Source: Spirochaetes bacterium GWB1_27_13
GTDB taxonomy: Bacteria; Spirochaetota; GWE2-31-10; MWDO01
Assembly: GCA_001829125.1 (NCBI GenBank)
Contig: MIAN01000051.1
Coordinates: forward strand, 7,067-42,450
Length of the DNA: 35,384 nt
Reading direction: 5' to 3'
In this document: positions 8,373-17,101 of the stretch, in pieces
How positions within the stretch are numbered: the stretch's first letter is position 1
Layout: every line of letters begins with the position of its first letter
The notes under the pieces: model-generated
Told to the model about the DNA's origin: nothing
The model's database searches: none
What the model saw: the letters and a program-made list of their open reading frames with translations, nothing else
Made by a program: the position numbers and the translations under genes

Positions 8373-10085
8373 ATGAATGGTTTTAAAATTCTAATTATTG
8401 ATGAATCTGAAATTATAAGGAGTTTTTTTGCAGATATTTTAAAAAATAGTTTCAGGTTTGAAGTTTTTACTGTTAAAGATAGTATAAATGCCATTATAAA
8501 ACTTAAAAATGAAAATACTATTCCAAATATTATTATTATGGATTATGATTCTAATTTTGATGATTTTCTTAGAGAAAAAGCAATTATAAAGAAATCATAT
8601 ATTCCAGTTATTGTTCTTATTAGTCAAATAACCAAATCAGCTATACTTGAAATTAATAATTCAAAACAAAAATATTCTGAAATAAAAAAAATAATAGCAA
8701 AACCGTTTTCTATTGACTCTGTGTTAAAAAGTATAGGCGAAATACTATCAATAATGTTGGAAATTGATAGAACTGAATGTAATTTGGAGGCTAATTTTAA
8801 TGAAAATATTATTACAATTGAAAATACAAAGGGATTTAATAATCTTAAAACCGATATTCTAAAATTTAAACTAAAGGAGTTAAAGAATATTTATGATATA
8901 TTTATGCCTCGTGTTTTCATAATGTTAAATGATATAAAAATATTAGATAGAGATATTTCTAAATTTAATCATTTCATCAACAAAATTATTAAGAGTCTTG
9001 AAGAAGACTATAGTTACCTCAAAAATCATTCAAATTTAGTTAGAATTTATTCAAATAACGAACTAACCTATAATTTTCTTAAAGAAATATATTCTATGCC
9101 TAAAAATGTCTATAATTCAATAGAAGAAGCAATAGATTCATTAAATGATATACAAATGGGAATGTATCTTAAGCCAGATGCAAATAAAATTAAAAAAGCA
9201 CAATTTAAAGATAAATATCATTCTTTAGACCTTAGATTTGAAAAAGAAAAAATTGCAAAAGAAAATAATGAGAAGCAGGAAAAGAATGATAAAATTATTA
9301 TTGCAATTGTAGATGATGATAAAGTTACCCATGCTTTTATAAAAGGTATTATAAAAGGAGATAAGTACATAATTAAAAGTTTTTTTAATGGTAAAGATTT
9401 TGTTGATACTCTTGCAAAAGAAATTCCAAATTTAATTTTTCTTGATATGATGATGCCAATAATGAATGGTATGGAAGTTTTAAGTTTTATGAAAAATAAT
9501 AATTTACTAAATAAAACTGAAGTTGTTATATTTTCTGCAAATTTATCAAATGAAGTTATTAATAGTTTAAAATATTTTAATATCAACAATTATATGGCAA
9601 AAATAGTAAAAAATTATCCAATAATTGTTGATAGAATAAATAAAATACTTTCTGATATTGAGACTAATGGAAAAATAGAACATATTGAAAACTATAAAGA
9701 AGATATAAAAGTAGCAATAGTTGATGATGATTTTGGAATAAGAGAATATGTAAAACTTATTATGACTAATAATGGATTAAAACCGTTTCTTTATGAGAAT
9801 GGTAAAGATTTTATTAGGAGTTTAGCGTTAAATCAGCCAGATATTATTTATCTCGATCTATTTATGCCTGAAATGTCTGGTTTTGATGTGATAAAGTGGC
9901 TAAATAAAAATAATTATAATATACCAATAATTGTATTTTCTGCATCATCTCAAAAAGAAACAATTAAAGAATTAATGGAATTTGGAATAAAAAATTTTAT
10001 TTTAAAACCTCCTTCAAATCCAGATTTGTTATTATCAAAAGCAAAAGAATTACTTGGTGTAAATTTTAAATATAACACCAATTGA
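8373..10085 (+). CDS. Response-regulator-like protein with three receiver (REC) domains
   Basis: This 570 aa cytoplasmic signalling protein has no recognisable DNA-binding or enzymatic output domain. REC1 (about 3-120) has Asp10-Glu11 and a likely phospho-Asp57 (IIIMDYDS), but lacks the usual small residue after beta-4. A helical linker of about 190 residues follows, ending in a charged coiled stretch. REC2 (about 310-430) has AIVDDD at 314-316 and phospho-Asp358 in FLDMMMP. Its conserved Lys is present (YMAKIV) but the usual following Pro is not. REC3 (about 447-565) has AIVDDDFGI at 451-453, phospho-Asp495 in YLDLFMPEMSG and LKPPS, so it is canonical. Start: ATG at 8373 with AGGA seven bases before. 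No histidine kinase is adjacent, so the phosphodonor is unknown. It may be a phosphorelay hub or phosphate sink; that is inference. Confidence 0.88.
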   Translation: MNGFKILIIDESEIIRSFFADILKNSFRFEVFTVKDSINAIIKLKNENTIPNIIIMDYDSNFDDFLREKAIIKKSYIPVIVLISQITKSAILEINNSKQKYSEIKKIIAKPFSIDSVLKSIGEILSIMLEIDRTECNLEANFNENIITIENTKGFNNLKTDILKFKLKELKNIYDIFMPRVFIMLNDIKILDRDISKFNHFINKIIKSLEEDYSYLKNHSNLVRIYSNNELTYNFLKEIYSMPKNVYNSIEEAIDSLNDIQMGMYLKPDANKIKKAQFKDKYHSLDLRFEKEKIAKENNEKQEKNDKIIIAIVDDDKVTHAFIKGIIKGDKYIIKSFFNGKDFVDTLAKEIPNLIFLDMMMPIMNGMEVLSFMKNNNLLNKTEVVIFSANLSNEVINSLKYFNINNYMAKIVKNYPIIVDRINKILSDIETNGKIEHIENYKEDIKVAIVDDDFGIREYVKLIMTNNGLKPFLYENGKDFIRSLALNQPDIIYLDLFMPEMSGFDVIKWLNKNNYNIPIIVFSASSQKETIKELMEFGIKNFILKPPSNPDLLLSKAKELLGVNFKYNTN

Positions 10086-10102
10086 TACAAATTAAATTGT
10101 AT

Positions 10103-10124
10103 AATTAAATTATATTTAATTTTT
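10103..10124 (+). terminator. Weak AT-only hairpin after the receiver gene
   Basis: AATTAAAT (10103-10110) pairs with ATTTAATT (10114-10121) over a three-base loop and runs into a short T stretch. A second AT hairpin (ATACAA/TTGTAT, 10085-10102) precedes it. With no G/C in the stem, its terminator strength is doubtful. Confidence 0.25.
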
Positions 10125-10276
10125 ATAGACTTTAACAAACTAAAAACTATTGGATTTATAAATACTTCTAAATTATTTGAAAATCATCTAAATTAATCCT
10201 TTTATTACTAAAATAATCTTTTTACTAAACATTATAATAAAATTTAGATAAATTTAGTCTTTTTGATATAAATTGC

Positions 10277-10304
10277 TTGACTTTTTTGTTATATAAATTA
10301 TAAT
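10277..10304 (+). promoter_or_regulatory. Promoter of the chemotaxis receptor gene
   Basis: TTGACT (10277-10282) and TATAAT (10299-10304) are 16 bases apart. The box pair lies about 60 bases upstream of the ATG, with GGAG at the ribosome binding site. Confidence 0.65.
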
Positions 10305-10365
10305 GATTCTAAATTAAAATATAGTACAAATTTAGATTTAAAAACTTTTAAATTAATGGAGAACT

Positions 10366-11730
10366 ATGAATAATAAAAATGTTGTAAGAAATTATTTTTT
10401 GACATCTATTTCTTTTGGAATAATAATTGGTATAATTTTTCCTTTTTATTCTTCGCTATTTGTAAATTATAAAAATCAAACTGCATTTATTTTTTTCTTT
10501 ATAAGTTGTATTTTTGCAGGGATTTTGGTTGGATCAATTTCTTATTTAATTGGAAGATTTATAATTATTAGTTATATAAAAACTACTTCAAAAACGCTTG
10601 ATTTTTTTGCAAATCAACAAATAATAGACCTCACAAAAAAAATTGAAATCACTGAGACTGATAGTGTATCACAAATTGCTTTGTCAATAAATAATTTTAA
10701 AGAAAAACTCAATGATACTCTTAGTTCAGTTAAGTCAATTTCTACCGAAAACCATTCAATGTGCCAAAGCTCAATTAAGTTAAATGAAGAATTAGTAAAT
10801 AATGCTTTGTTTATCTGTGATAATGTAGAAACAATAAAAAGAAATATGGAAAATATGGTTTCCGAAGCAGACAATATAAATATGGCAACAGAGGATATTA
10901 ATCTAAATATTGAAGATTTTACTAACTCAGTAAACGAGCAGTCTTTTGCTATAACAGAAACAACTTCAATAATTGAAAAAATAATAAGTCTAATAAATTC
11001 TGTTACAAATAAAACTCAAAGTAAATTAGAAATTATAGAAAAAATAGGAAAATCCTGTGTTCAAGCAGAAGAAGAACTTTCATCAAATGTAGAATCTATT
11101 CAAAATATTTCTAAAGATACTAATACAATAATAGAATTAATAGATGTTATTAATAATGTTGCAGATCAAACAAATTTATTGGCTATGAATGCAGCGATAG
11201 AGGCAGCTCATGCTGGCGAATATGGGAGAGGTTTTGCCGTTGTAGCAGAAGAAATTAGAAAATTAGCAGAAAAGACTGCTTATAGTGCTAAAGAAATTAC
11301 TAATAATTTAAAGAATACGGTAGAAAAAATAAGTAATCTTAGTCTAATAAGTGCTAATAATGCCAAAAGCCTAAATGATATTTTTTCAAATATAAATGAT
11401 TTGATATTAACATTTAAAGTAGTAATTAATGATCTTATCGAAATTCAAAAAAATAATGACGGCTCTATGGAAAAACTTGGAAATCTAATCCGTATTACTA
11501 TAGAACAAACTAATACTTCTACTGAAATGATAAATAAGACAAAAGAAATAGAAGATTCTATTGGGTTATATATAAAAAATGATAAAGAAGGGTTTGTTGC
11601 TATGGAAAAGATAAATAATATGGTAAAAGAATTCTCTGAAAAAATAGTATTTCTGAGCTCTATAATACAAAAAAGCTCAGAAAATACGACTAAACTTCAA
11701 GAAAAACTATCAATGATAAATACTAAATAA
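10366..11730 (+). CDS. Methyl-accepting chemotaxis protein with minimal sensor region
   Basis: This 454 aa membrane chemoreceptor would signal to CheA/CheW. Two hydrophobic segments (about 10-30 and 40-66) are separated by only about ten residues, so there is no sizeable extracytoplasmic ligand domain. A short HAMP-like region follows, then a long coiled-coil cytoplasmic domain. The hairpin tip, from about residue 266, is [20 protein letters not shown] followed by [18 protein letters not shown], the near-invariant MCP signature. The start has GGAG seven bases upstream and a clear promoter. It probably senses membrane state or an intracellular cue, or works with a partner; this is inferred from the missing periplasmic domain. 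The gene ends four bases before the stop of the convergent TIR gene. Presence of the receptor implies chemotactic motility. Confidence 0.93.
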   Translation: MNNKNVVRNYFLTSISFGIIIGIIFPFYSSLFVNYKNQTAFIFFFISCIFAGILVGSISYLIGRFIIISYIKTTSKTLDFFANQQIIDLTKKIEITETDSVSQIALSINNFKEKLNDTLSSVKSISTENHSMCQSSIKLNEELVNNALFICDNVETIKRNMENMVSEADNINMATEDINLNIEDFTNSVNEQSFAITETTSIIEKIISLINSVTNKTQSKLEIIEKIGKSCVQAEEELSSNVESIQNISKDTNTIIELIDVINNVADQTNLLAMNAAIEAAHAGEYGRGFAVVAEEIRKLAEKTAYSAKEITNNLKNTVEKISNLSLISANNAKSLNDIFSNINDLILTFKVVINDLIEIQKNNDGSMEKLGNLIRITIEQTNTSTEMINKTKEIEDSIGLYIKNDKEGFVAMEKINNMVKEFSEKIVFLSSIIQKSSENTTKLQEKLSMINTK

Positions 11731-11734
11731 ATTT

Positions 11735-12112
11735 TTATGATTCAATTGCATTTTTTATTGCATTTGGATCAAATACAACTTCTTTAATATTTCTTATGAT
11801 TATAGGAGCTGCACCTGTAGTCTGTGGAATACGGACAACTATAATTTTTTTATTCTGGCTTTTGGCATGTTTAATTTCATAGTCTACACCTACGCTATTG
11901 TGAGTGTCATTCCCAACCAATACTAATACACAAGATGCTCCAGTAAGTTTTGGGCTAAGGTGTTGTTGAATAGCATTCATTCCACCTTGACGAACATCTT
12001 CTGTTTCACCAATAATATTAATATCTCCTAATCGTTTTTCAATAGCCCAATTTTTAATCTTATTTTTGTATTTAATATCTTCATATTTGTAACTGATAAA
12101 AACTTGTTTCAT
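11735..12112 (-). CDS. Stand-alone TIR-like protein (TIR_2/MTH538, ThsB-like)
   Basis: This is a 125 aa single-domain protein. The N terminus KQVFISYKYEDIKYKNKIKN matches the first strand and helix of TIR-fold proteins. CVLVLVGNDT (61-70) is the central strand. VGVDYEIKHAKSQNKKIIVV (75-93) is the conserved helix, with Glu79 as the candidate catalytic residue of an NADase-type TIR. In this family a TIR protein either makes a cyclic ADP-ribose signal (as ThsB does in Thoeris) or acts as an adaptor. The start is ATG at 12112 with AGGAAAG six bases upstream. It lies 69 bases downstream of the SpoIIE-phosphatase gene on the same strand with no terminator visible between, so co-transcription is likely. 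No ThsA-type effector is adjacent. The fold is well supported, the catalytic activity is not proven. Confidence 0.82.
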   Translation of the reverse strand: MKQVFISYKYEDIKYKNKIKNWAIEKRLGDINIIGETEDVRQGGMNAIQQHLSPKLTGASCVLVLVGNDTHNSVGVDYEIKHAKSQNKKIIVVRIPQTTGAAPIIIRNIKEVVFDPNAIKNAIES

Positions 12113-12181
12113 ATAATACTTTCCTAAATTATGACTAAATTTTTAGATTTTTTTATGATGAATTAGAATCTAAAACGCTAT

Positions 12182-14113
12182 TTAAACTCTTTTCAAAATA
12201 ATCAATGTAATATCATCTGCAAAAGAATTATTATATTTTGCTAGATCACCATTTTTACAATACTGTGTAACTTCTTCAATAATAGCTTTTTTTATTTCCC
12301 ATACTGGTTTATTTATATTTTTAAAGAATGCTTTTTTCAAGCCTTTAACATCAAATTGTTCACCTTTTTCATCTTTTGACTCTATTACACCATCTGTATA
12401 TAAAAGTAGAATATCATCTTTTTCCATTTTAAACTCATAACAAGAAGTAGAAGGGTCTATTTCACTCAATATACCCATAAAAGGCACATTTCCTGCTAGT
12501 TCTTTCAATTCATGCACTTCATTTAGATTTTTTTTGTATAGAAGACCGATTTCGTGAGCTCCTGAGCAGTAAAAAGTGCCATTTTTTTCGAGTAGATAAT
12601 TTTGTGTCATAAAAGCATCTGAGTCTGCTCTAACTTTATTTAGTAAAACCATAGTTTTATTAACATAATCATACATCAAAATTTCTGGATGTTCTAGATT
12701 AGTTCTCTCAAAAAGGTATGCCCCGTAATTAAAAGAAGATTGTGCAATTAATGCAATAATTCCTGCTTGAAGCCCATGGCCTGACACATCACCAATTGAT
12801 AGCCAATTACCATTTTTTGTTGATCTAAAATCATAACTATCGCCGCCGACTTCTGTTGCTGCAATTGTTTGATGGGCAATATCATAACCATTGAGTTTCT
12901 CATCATAACGAGGTAAAATTGAGTTTTGAATTTTTGCTGCTGCTTCCATTTCTGACTCAAGTCTTGTAATTTCTTTTGTTTTTTCTAATAATTTAACAAT
13001 TGAAATAGAAAGATCATTGTAAGTTTTTGCAAGAATATCTTTTTCTGAGCGTTCTCTTACTTTATAATTATAATTTCCTTTAATCAATTCATTAGCACCA
13101 GTTGTCAATTCTTTCAAATAGCCGATTATTTTTAAGAATGCGTTACCCATTACATCTTTTTCGGATTTTGGTTTTAAATTAGACTCTGTGTCTCCCACAG
13201 ATAATTTTTGTGCTATATCTGATAATTCTTGATAATAAAAAAGTATTATATTTACACTATCTGTTAGTTTTACAATTTCATCATCTTCTCTTTTTTCTTT
13301 TCTTCTTTCAAGATTTTCTCCAACAAAGTCAACCAATTTTTTTGTAGCCTGTTCAACACCTCTTGATATTCTTGCTGCGTTTTGGATTGAAAAAATTATC
13401 CCAAGTAAAATTTGAATCAAAAATAAAATCGGGATAACTATCAAAACCAATGTATTTACAATGTCTGAATATTTTTTTGTTAATTCAATGATATTATTTA
13501 CCTTTTTTGAATAATTTTCAGAAGAATTAAAAAACACGTCAATTTTTTCAAATAATCTAATTGCCTTAATTATATATTTTCCTTTTTGTTGATCTTGAAT
13601 CATATTGTAATTTTTATAAACAAGTTCTCTCAAATTTAATCTTTTAAAATAATTAATTTCTTGTAATTTTATAAATTGCCTTGTTTCTTCATCTTCTAAA
13701 TTTTCAAATTCTTTAGTTAGAATAAAATCATCTATAGAATTTATTATTGGAGTTAAATTTTCTGTTTTTGTAAGTTTCCACAAGTTTTTCATTAGATTAA
13801 ATTGTTCTTTAAATTCTTTAGTATCCAAAAATTTAAATTTAGATTTTTCTATTTCGGTAATTTCTTGGTCAACCAATTTTATATTTTCTTTTACATTTTG
13901 GATTGGTTTGCCATTCAACCATCTAATAGAAGAAAGATATAGATTATCTTCTATATTTAACCAATAAACATTTATAGAATTAACAAGTTCTACTCTATTC
14001 GAATAAAAACTCTTAAATCCAAAAGTAAAAACAGTTAAAATAAAGACAATCACCGCAAGAATAACTATTATCATATTAGATAGAATAATTTTACCTTTTA
14101 TCGTCTTACTCAT
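12182..14113 (-). CDS. Membrane-bound SpoIIE-family (PP2C-type) serine phosphatase with HAMP-like region
   Basis: This 643 aa protein likely dephosphorylates STAS-domain anti-sigma antagonists in response to an extracytoplasmic cue. The first membrane helix is at about 10-32. A helical extracytoplasmic segment of about 180 residues follows, then a second helix (VNTLVLIVIPILFLIQILLG) at about 215-240 and HAMP-like and coiled-coil linkers to about 390. The SpoIIE catalytic domain holds VGGDSYDF (Asp425), IGDVSGHG (Asp442), LLLYTDGVIESKD and FADDITLIIL (Asp633-Asp634). All metal-binding motifs are intact. The gene has its own promoter and is followed by the TIR gene on the same strand. A STAS protein is encoded at 28302-28634, a possible but unlinked substrate. 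The phosphatase call is firm; the ligand is unknown. Confidence 0.93.
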   Translation of the reverse strand: MSKTIKGKIILSNMIIVILAVIVFILTVFTFGFKSFYSNRVELVNSINVYWLNIEDNLYLSSIRWLNGKPIQNVKENIKLVDQEITEIEKSKFKFLDTKEFKEQFNLMKNLWKLTKTENLTPIINSIDDFILTKEFENLEDEETRQFIKLQEINYFKRLNLRELVYKNYNMIQDQQKGKYIIKAIRLFEKIDVFFNSSENYSKKVNNIIELTKKYSDIVNTLVLIVIPILFLIQILLGIIFSIQNAARISRGVEQATKKLVDFVGENLERRKEKREDDEIVKLTDSVNIILFYYQELSDIAQKLSVGDTESNLKPKSEKDVMGNAFLKIIGYLKELTTGANELIKGNYNYKVRERSEKDILAKTYNDLSISIVKLLEKTKEITRLESEMEAAAKIQNSILPRYDEKLNGYDIAHQTIAATEVGGDSYDFRSTKNGNWLSIGDVSGHGLQAGIIALIAQSSFNYGAYLFERTNLEHPEILMYDYVNKTMVLLNKVRADSDAFMTQNYLLEKNGTFYCSGAHEIGLLYKKNLNEVHELKELAGNVPFMGILSEIDPSTSCYEFKMEKDDILLLYTDGVIESKDEKGEQFDVKGLKKAFFKNINKPVWEIKKAIIEEVTQYCKNGDLAKYNNSFADDITLIILKRV

Positions 14114-14186
14114 TTTTATATCCTTAAGTTATAAAATATTAAAATCAATAAAATCAACCTCTTAAGTTTCGCCTAATTTGTTGATA

Positions 14187-14214
14187 ATTATAATCAATTA
14201 TTAAAAAATTACAA
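14187..14214 (-). promoter_or_regulatory. Promoter of the SpoIIE-phosphatase/TIR unit
   Basis: On the minus strand TTGTAA (14209-14214) and TATAAT (14187-14192) are separated by 16 bases. It is divergent from the Ehr operon promoter about 40 bases away, within the 326-base gap 14114-14439. Confidence 0.5.
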
Positions 14215-14252
14215 GTGATTTTGTAAAATCTAAATTTTATATCACAATTTTA

Positions 14253-14280
14253 TTGAAATTTTTCGTAGTTCTTATATAAT
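14253..14280 (+). promoter_or_regulatory. Promoter of the HTH-EIIA/Ehr operon
   Basis: TTGAAA (14253-14258) and TATAAT (14275-14280) have a 16-base spacer. Transcription would start near 14287, leaving a leader of about 150 bases before the ATG at 14440. Confidence 0.6.
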
Positions 14281-14283
14281 AGG

Positions 14284-14394
14284 GTAGAAATTACAATTTG
14301 GAGGTTACAGTCCCGAAATTTTCATTTTCTCAAAAGTATAAAATTTAGTTAGAAATTTTTAATATTTGCTGATTTGAAAAATTTTGTAATCTAC
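14284..14394 (+). other. Possible structured 5' leader of the Ehr operon
   Basis: GTAG (14284-14287) plus ATTACAA (14290-14296) can pair with TTGTAAT (14384-14390) plus CTAC (14391-14394). This gives 11 base pairs with a two-base bulge enclosing about 87 bases. Inside, AAATTTTC near 14315 can pair with GAAAAATTT near 14376. A GGAGG at 14301-14305 has no start codon at the right distance, so it is not an obvious ribosome site. It matches no riboswitch class I recognise, and AT-rich sequence makes such pairings easy by chance. Confidence 0.35.
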
Positions 14395-14439
14395 AAAAAT
14401 CCGTGAAAATATGTATAATAATTTTTAGGAATCTAAAAA

Positions 14440-15111
14440 ATGGAACTAAAGATAAAAGATTTAATTGGATTATTTAATGTTACAGAAAAAGTAATTTTAA
14501 AATGGATAAAAGAAAAAAATTTGCCTTCATACAAAATAGATAATGAATATTTTTTTAATAAACCAGAAATTAATGAATGGATTTTAAAAAATAATATAGC
14601 AGTTTCTGATAAAATATTAGATTTTAAATTAACGAATATTCCTGTATCATTAAGTAATCTTATAAAAAAAGGTGGGATATTCTATAATGTAATGGGTAAT
14701 AATCCCAAAGAATTGATTACAAACTCAATTAATCTGATAAATACTCCTTCTAATTTATCAAAAGAAGAAATTATTTATTCTTTATTGCAAAGAGAAGACT
14801 TGATGTCTACTGGAATTGGTAAAGGAATTGCTATTCCACACTCACGAAATCCAATAATAGCAGATATAGAAAATGAATGTGTAGCATTATGTTTCTCAGA
14901 AAACCCAATAGATTACGATGCAATTGATAAAATACCAGTACATAGTTTATTTTTTGTATTGAGTGCAAATCCAAAGAGACATCTTGAAATTCTATCTAAA
15001 ATTGTTTTTTTATGCCAACAAGAGCAATTTGTGTTTATTTTAGACAAAAAACCTACAAAGGAGTCAATTTTAGACTTTATCGAAAAAAAAGAATCAGAAT
15101 GGAAAAAATAA
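14440..15111 (+). CDS. HTH-EIIA(Ntr) fusion protein (PtsN-like)
   Basis: This 223 aa cytoplasmic protein fuses a DNA-binding-type domain to a nitrogen-PTS EIIA domain. Residues 1-52 form an excisionase/MerR-like helix-turn-helix (LIGLFNVTEKVILKWIKEKN, then YFFNKPEINEWI). Residues about 68-220 are EIIA type 2, with the phosphorylatable His134 in GKGIAIPHSRNP and the helix KRHLEILSKIVFL. It would be phosphorylated by an NPr-type phosphocarrier and act as a regulator, not a sugar transporter. The stop codon is one base before the ATG of the hyfB-like gene, so it is the first gene of the Ehr operon. It may tune the operon or complex to the PTS phosphorylation state; this is inference. The ATG start lies ten bases after GGAATC. 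The domain calls are strong. Confidence 0.9.
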   Translation: MELKIKDLIGLFNVTEKVILKWIKEKNLPSYKIDNEYFFNKPEINEWILKNNIAVSDKILDFKLTNIPVSLSNLIKKGGIFYNVMGNNPKELITNSINLINTPSNLSKEEIIYSLLQREDLMSTGIGKGIAIPHSRNPIIADIENECVALCFSENPIDYDAIDKIPVHSLFFVLSANPKRHLEILSKIVFLCQQEQFVFILDKKPTKESILDFIEKKESEWKK

Positions 15112-15112
15112 A

Positions 15113-17101
15113 ATGGAAATATTTTTTATTGGTTTACTCATTATTTTTTGTGGTTTTATACTTTCTATCTTTTTTTCTGAAAAAATCAAGATTTATATTG
15201 TCTTGTTTTTTTCTTTAATTGGGATAGTTTTAACTATAATTTTACCAATAAATGTAATTTTATCAGGTAAAAGTCTAAATTTCAACCTAAATCTTAATTA
15301 TCCAATAGGATTAGCGAGTTTTGAAATAGATTTACTTTCTGCCTTCTTTATAGTTATAATTTGTATGATTGGTTTTTTTAATATAGTTTATAATATTGGT
15401 TATTTAAAAGAGATGATTAAAAAGAATATTTCATCTCAAAACTACTTATTTTTTTATGGAATACTCTATTTATCAATGATTTTGATTGTTTGTACTAAAA
15501 ATGCCATAATATTTTTGATTTTATGGGAAATTATGGCTTTATCTTCATTTTTTATTATAACTTTAAATAGTGAAAACAAAAAATCTTATATGTCTGGCAT
15601 TGTTTATTTAATTGCAATGCACATTTCTTTTATATTTCTTTCTGGGGCTTTTATAGTTTTGGCTTCAAAGTCTGGGAGTTTTTCTTTTGATTCTTTTAAA
15701 AATGTTTTCAAAAATGATCAATTTTTAACAAATATTTTATTTATACTTTTTTTTATAGGATTTGCAATAAAAGCCGAATTCGCTCCTTTTCATTATTGGT
15801 TTCCAAAAGTATATCCTATTGCACATTGTGGGACATTGAGTCTTATTTCGTCAATTATGATTAAAATTGGGATTTATGGTTTATTAAGGATTATTTTACT
15901 TGTGCAAATGCCTTCAATTTTTATTTCTTACTTTGTTTTGTTTATTTCATTGTTTTCTTGTGGCTATGGGATAATTTATTCATTAATGCAAAAGAATATA
16001 AAAAATTTTTTAACATATAGCAGTGTAGAAAATATCGGTATAATTGGGACTGGTATTGGTATAGGAATGCTTGGACTTTCTTATCAAAATACAATAATTA
16101 GCCTTTTGGGTTTTGCAGGGGCTTTATTTCATATTCTAAATCACTCAATTTTTAAAAGCATTCTTTTTTTTGGATTGGGTAATATAATTTTAAAGACAGA
16201 GCATGAAGAAATTGAGAGTCTTGGTGGTTTAACAAAAAAAATGCGGACTACTTCTATTTTATTTTTGATTGGTTGTATTTCTGTTTGTGCTTTGCCACCT
16301 TTTAATGGATTTATAAGTGAGTTTATAATTTATAATGCCCTTCTAAATGGAATGAAAATAAACCAAAATTTAATCTCGATTGCTTCTATCTTGTCGATTG
16401 GGGTTTTGTCTTTTATTGGTTCTCTTGCAATTATTGGATTTACTATGCTTTATAGCGTGATTTTTCTTGGTAATCCACGAACTATATATAAAGAAGAAAT
16501 TAAAGAAGTTAATATTTTAATGTTAGTTCCAATGTTTGCAAATGTTTTTTTTGTTCTTTTTATAGGTCTTTTTCCACAATTTGTATTTAGTTTTATTACA
16601 AGAATTTCACTAAGTTTTATGTCGGTTCATAGTTTGCCTCTAATGAGTTATGCTAATTTTGTTAATTTATTAAAAAATATTTCTTTTATAAATATAATCT
16701 TCTTGGTTAGTTTTTTAGCTATTTTTCTAATTAGAAATATAATTTTATTAAATAAACCGATTTATAAATACAAAACATGGGATTGTGGTTATCAAGGAAC
16801 AAGTCTAAAATTGCAATATACTGCATTTTCCTTTATAAGTCCATTTTTAGAATTAATTAAACAGTTTATTCCTCTAAAAATAATTTTTGATAAGCCAAAA
16901 GGTTTATTTCCAAAACAATCTAATTTTGGAGTAAGAATAAGAGATTTTTTTGATTATTATATAGTAAGACCTTTTTCTAAATTTATGCTTTTTCTTATGA
17001 ATTTATTTTCATGGATTCAAACTGGTAATATGCAGTTATATCTTTTGTATGGTTTAATTTTTCTTTTTGTAGCAATAGTTGTAATAGTTGGAGTTAAATG
17101 A
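15113..17101 (+). CDS. hyfB: Ehr/hydrogenase-4-type antiporter-like subunit B (HyfB-like)
   Basis: This 662 aa polytopic membrane subunit belongs to the NuoL/NuoM/MrpD proton-conducting family, with about 16 hydrophobic segments. The core Proton_antipo_M region contains the conserved Glu in ILWEIMALSSFF, the Lys in KAEFAPFHYWFPKVYP and MIKIGIYGLLRI, and the ENIGIIGTGIGI helix. The C-terminal extension (TWDCGYQG, LQYTAFSFISP, GNMQLYLLYG) is typical of HyfB rather than NuoL. It would translocate H+ or Na+ as part of the membrane arm. The gene starts one base after the HTH-EIIA stop and overlaps the next start by four bases (ATGA), so translation is probably coupled. The family is secure; hyfB is used as the closest symbol because the complex is not a true hydrogenase 4. 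Confidence 0.93.
   Translation: MEIFFIGLLIIFCGFILSIFFSEKIKIYIVLFFSLIGIVLTIILPINVILSGKSLNFNLNLNYPIGLASFEIDLLSAFFIVIICMIGFFNIVYNIGYLKEMIKKNISSQNYLFFYGILYLSMILIVCTKNAIIFLILWEIMALSSFFIITLNSENKKSYMSGIVYLIAMHISFIFLSGAFIVLASKSGSFSFDSFKNVFKNDQFLTNILFILFFIGFAIKAEFAPFHYWFPKVYPIAHCGTLSLISSIMIKIGIYGLLRIILLVQMPSIFISYFVLFISLFSCGYGIIYSLMQKNIKNFLTYSSVENIGIIGTGIGIGMLGLSYQNTIISLLGFAGALFHILNHSIFKSILFFGLGNIILKTEHEEIESLGGLTKKMRTTSILFLIGCISVCALPPFNGFISEFIIYNALLNGMKINQNLISIASILSIGVLSFIGSLAIIGFTMLYSVIFLGNPRTIYKEEIKEVNILMLVPMFANVFFVLFIGLFPQFVFSFITRISLSFMSVHSLPLMSYANFVNLLKNISFINIIFLVSFLAIFLIRNIILLNKPIYKYKTWDCGYQGTSLKLQYTAFSFISPFLELIKQFIPLKIIFDKPKGLFPKQSNFGVRIRDFFDYYIVRPFSKFMLFLMNLFSWIQTGNMQLYLLYGLIFLFVAIVVIVGVK

Noticed and set aside
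11735-12112. Calling a Thoeris system
   Set aside because: The TIR protein is ThsB-like but there is no adjacent ThsA (SIR2/SLOG or membrane-SLOG effector); the KAP protein is distant and of another architecture.
15012-15218. A 68-codon + frame across the HTH-EIIA/hyfB junction
   Set aside because: It overlaps two well-supported genes in another frame and encodes no recognisable protein.
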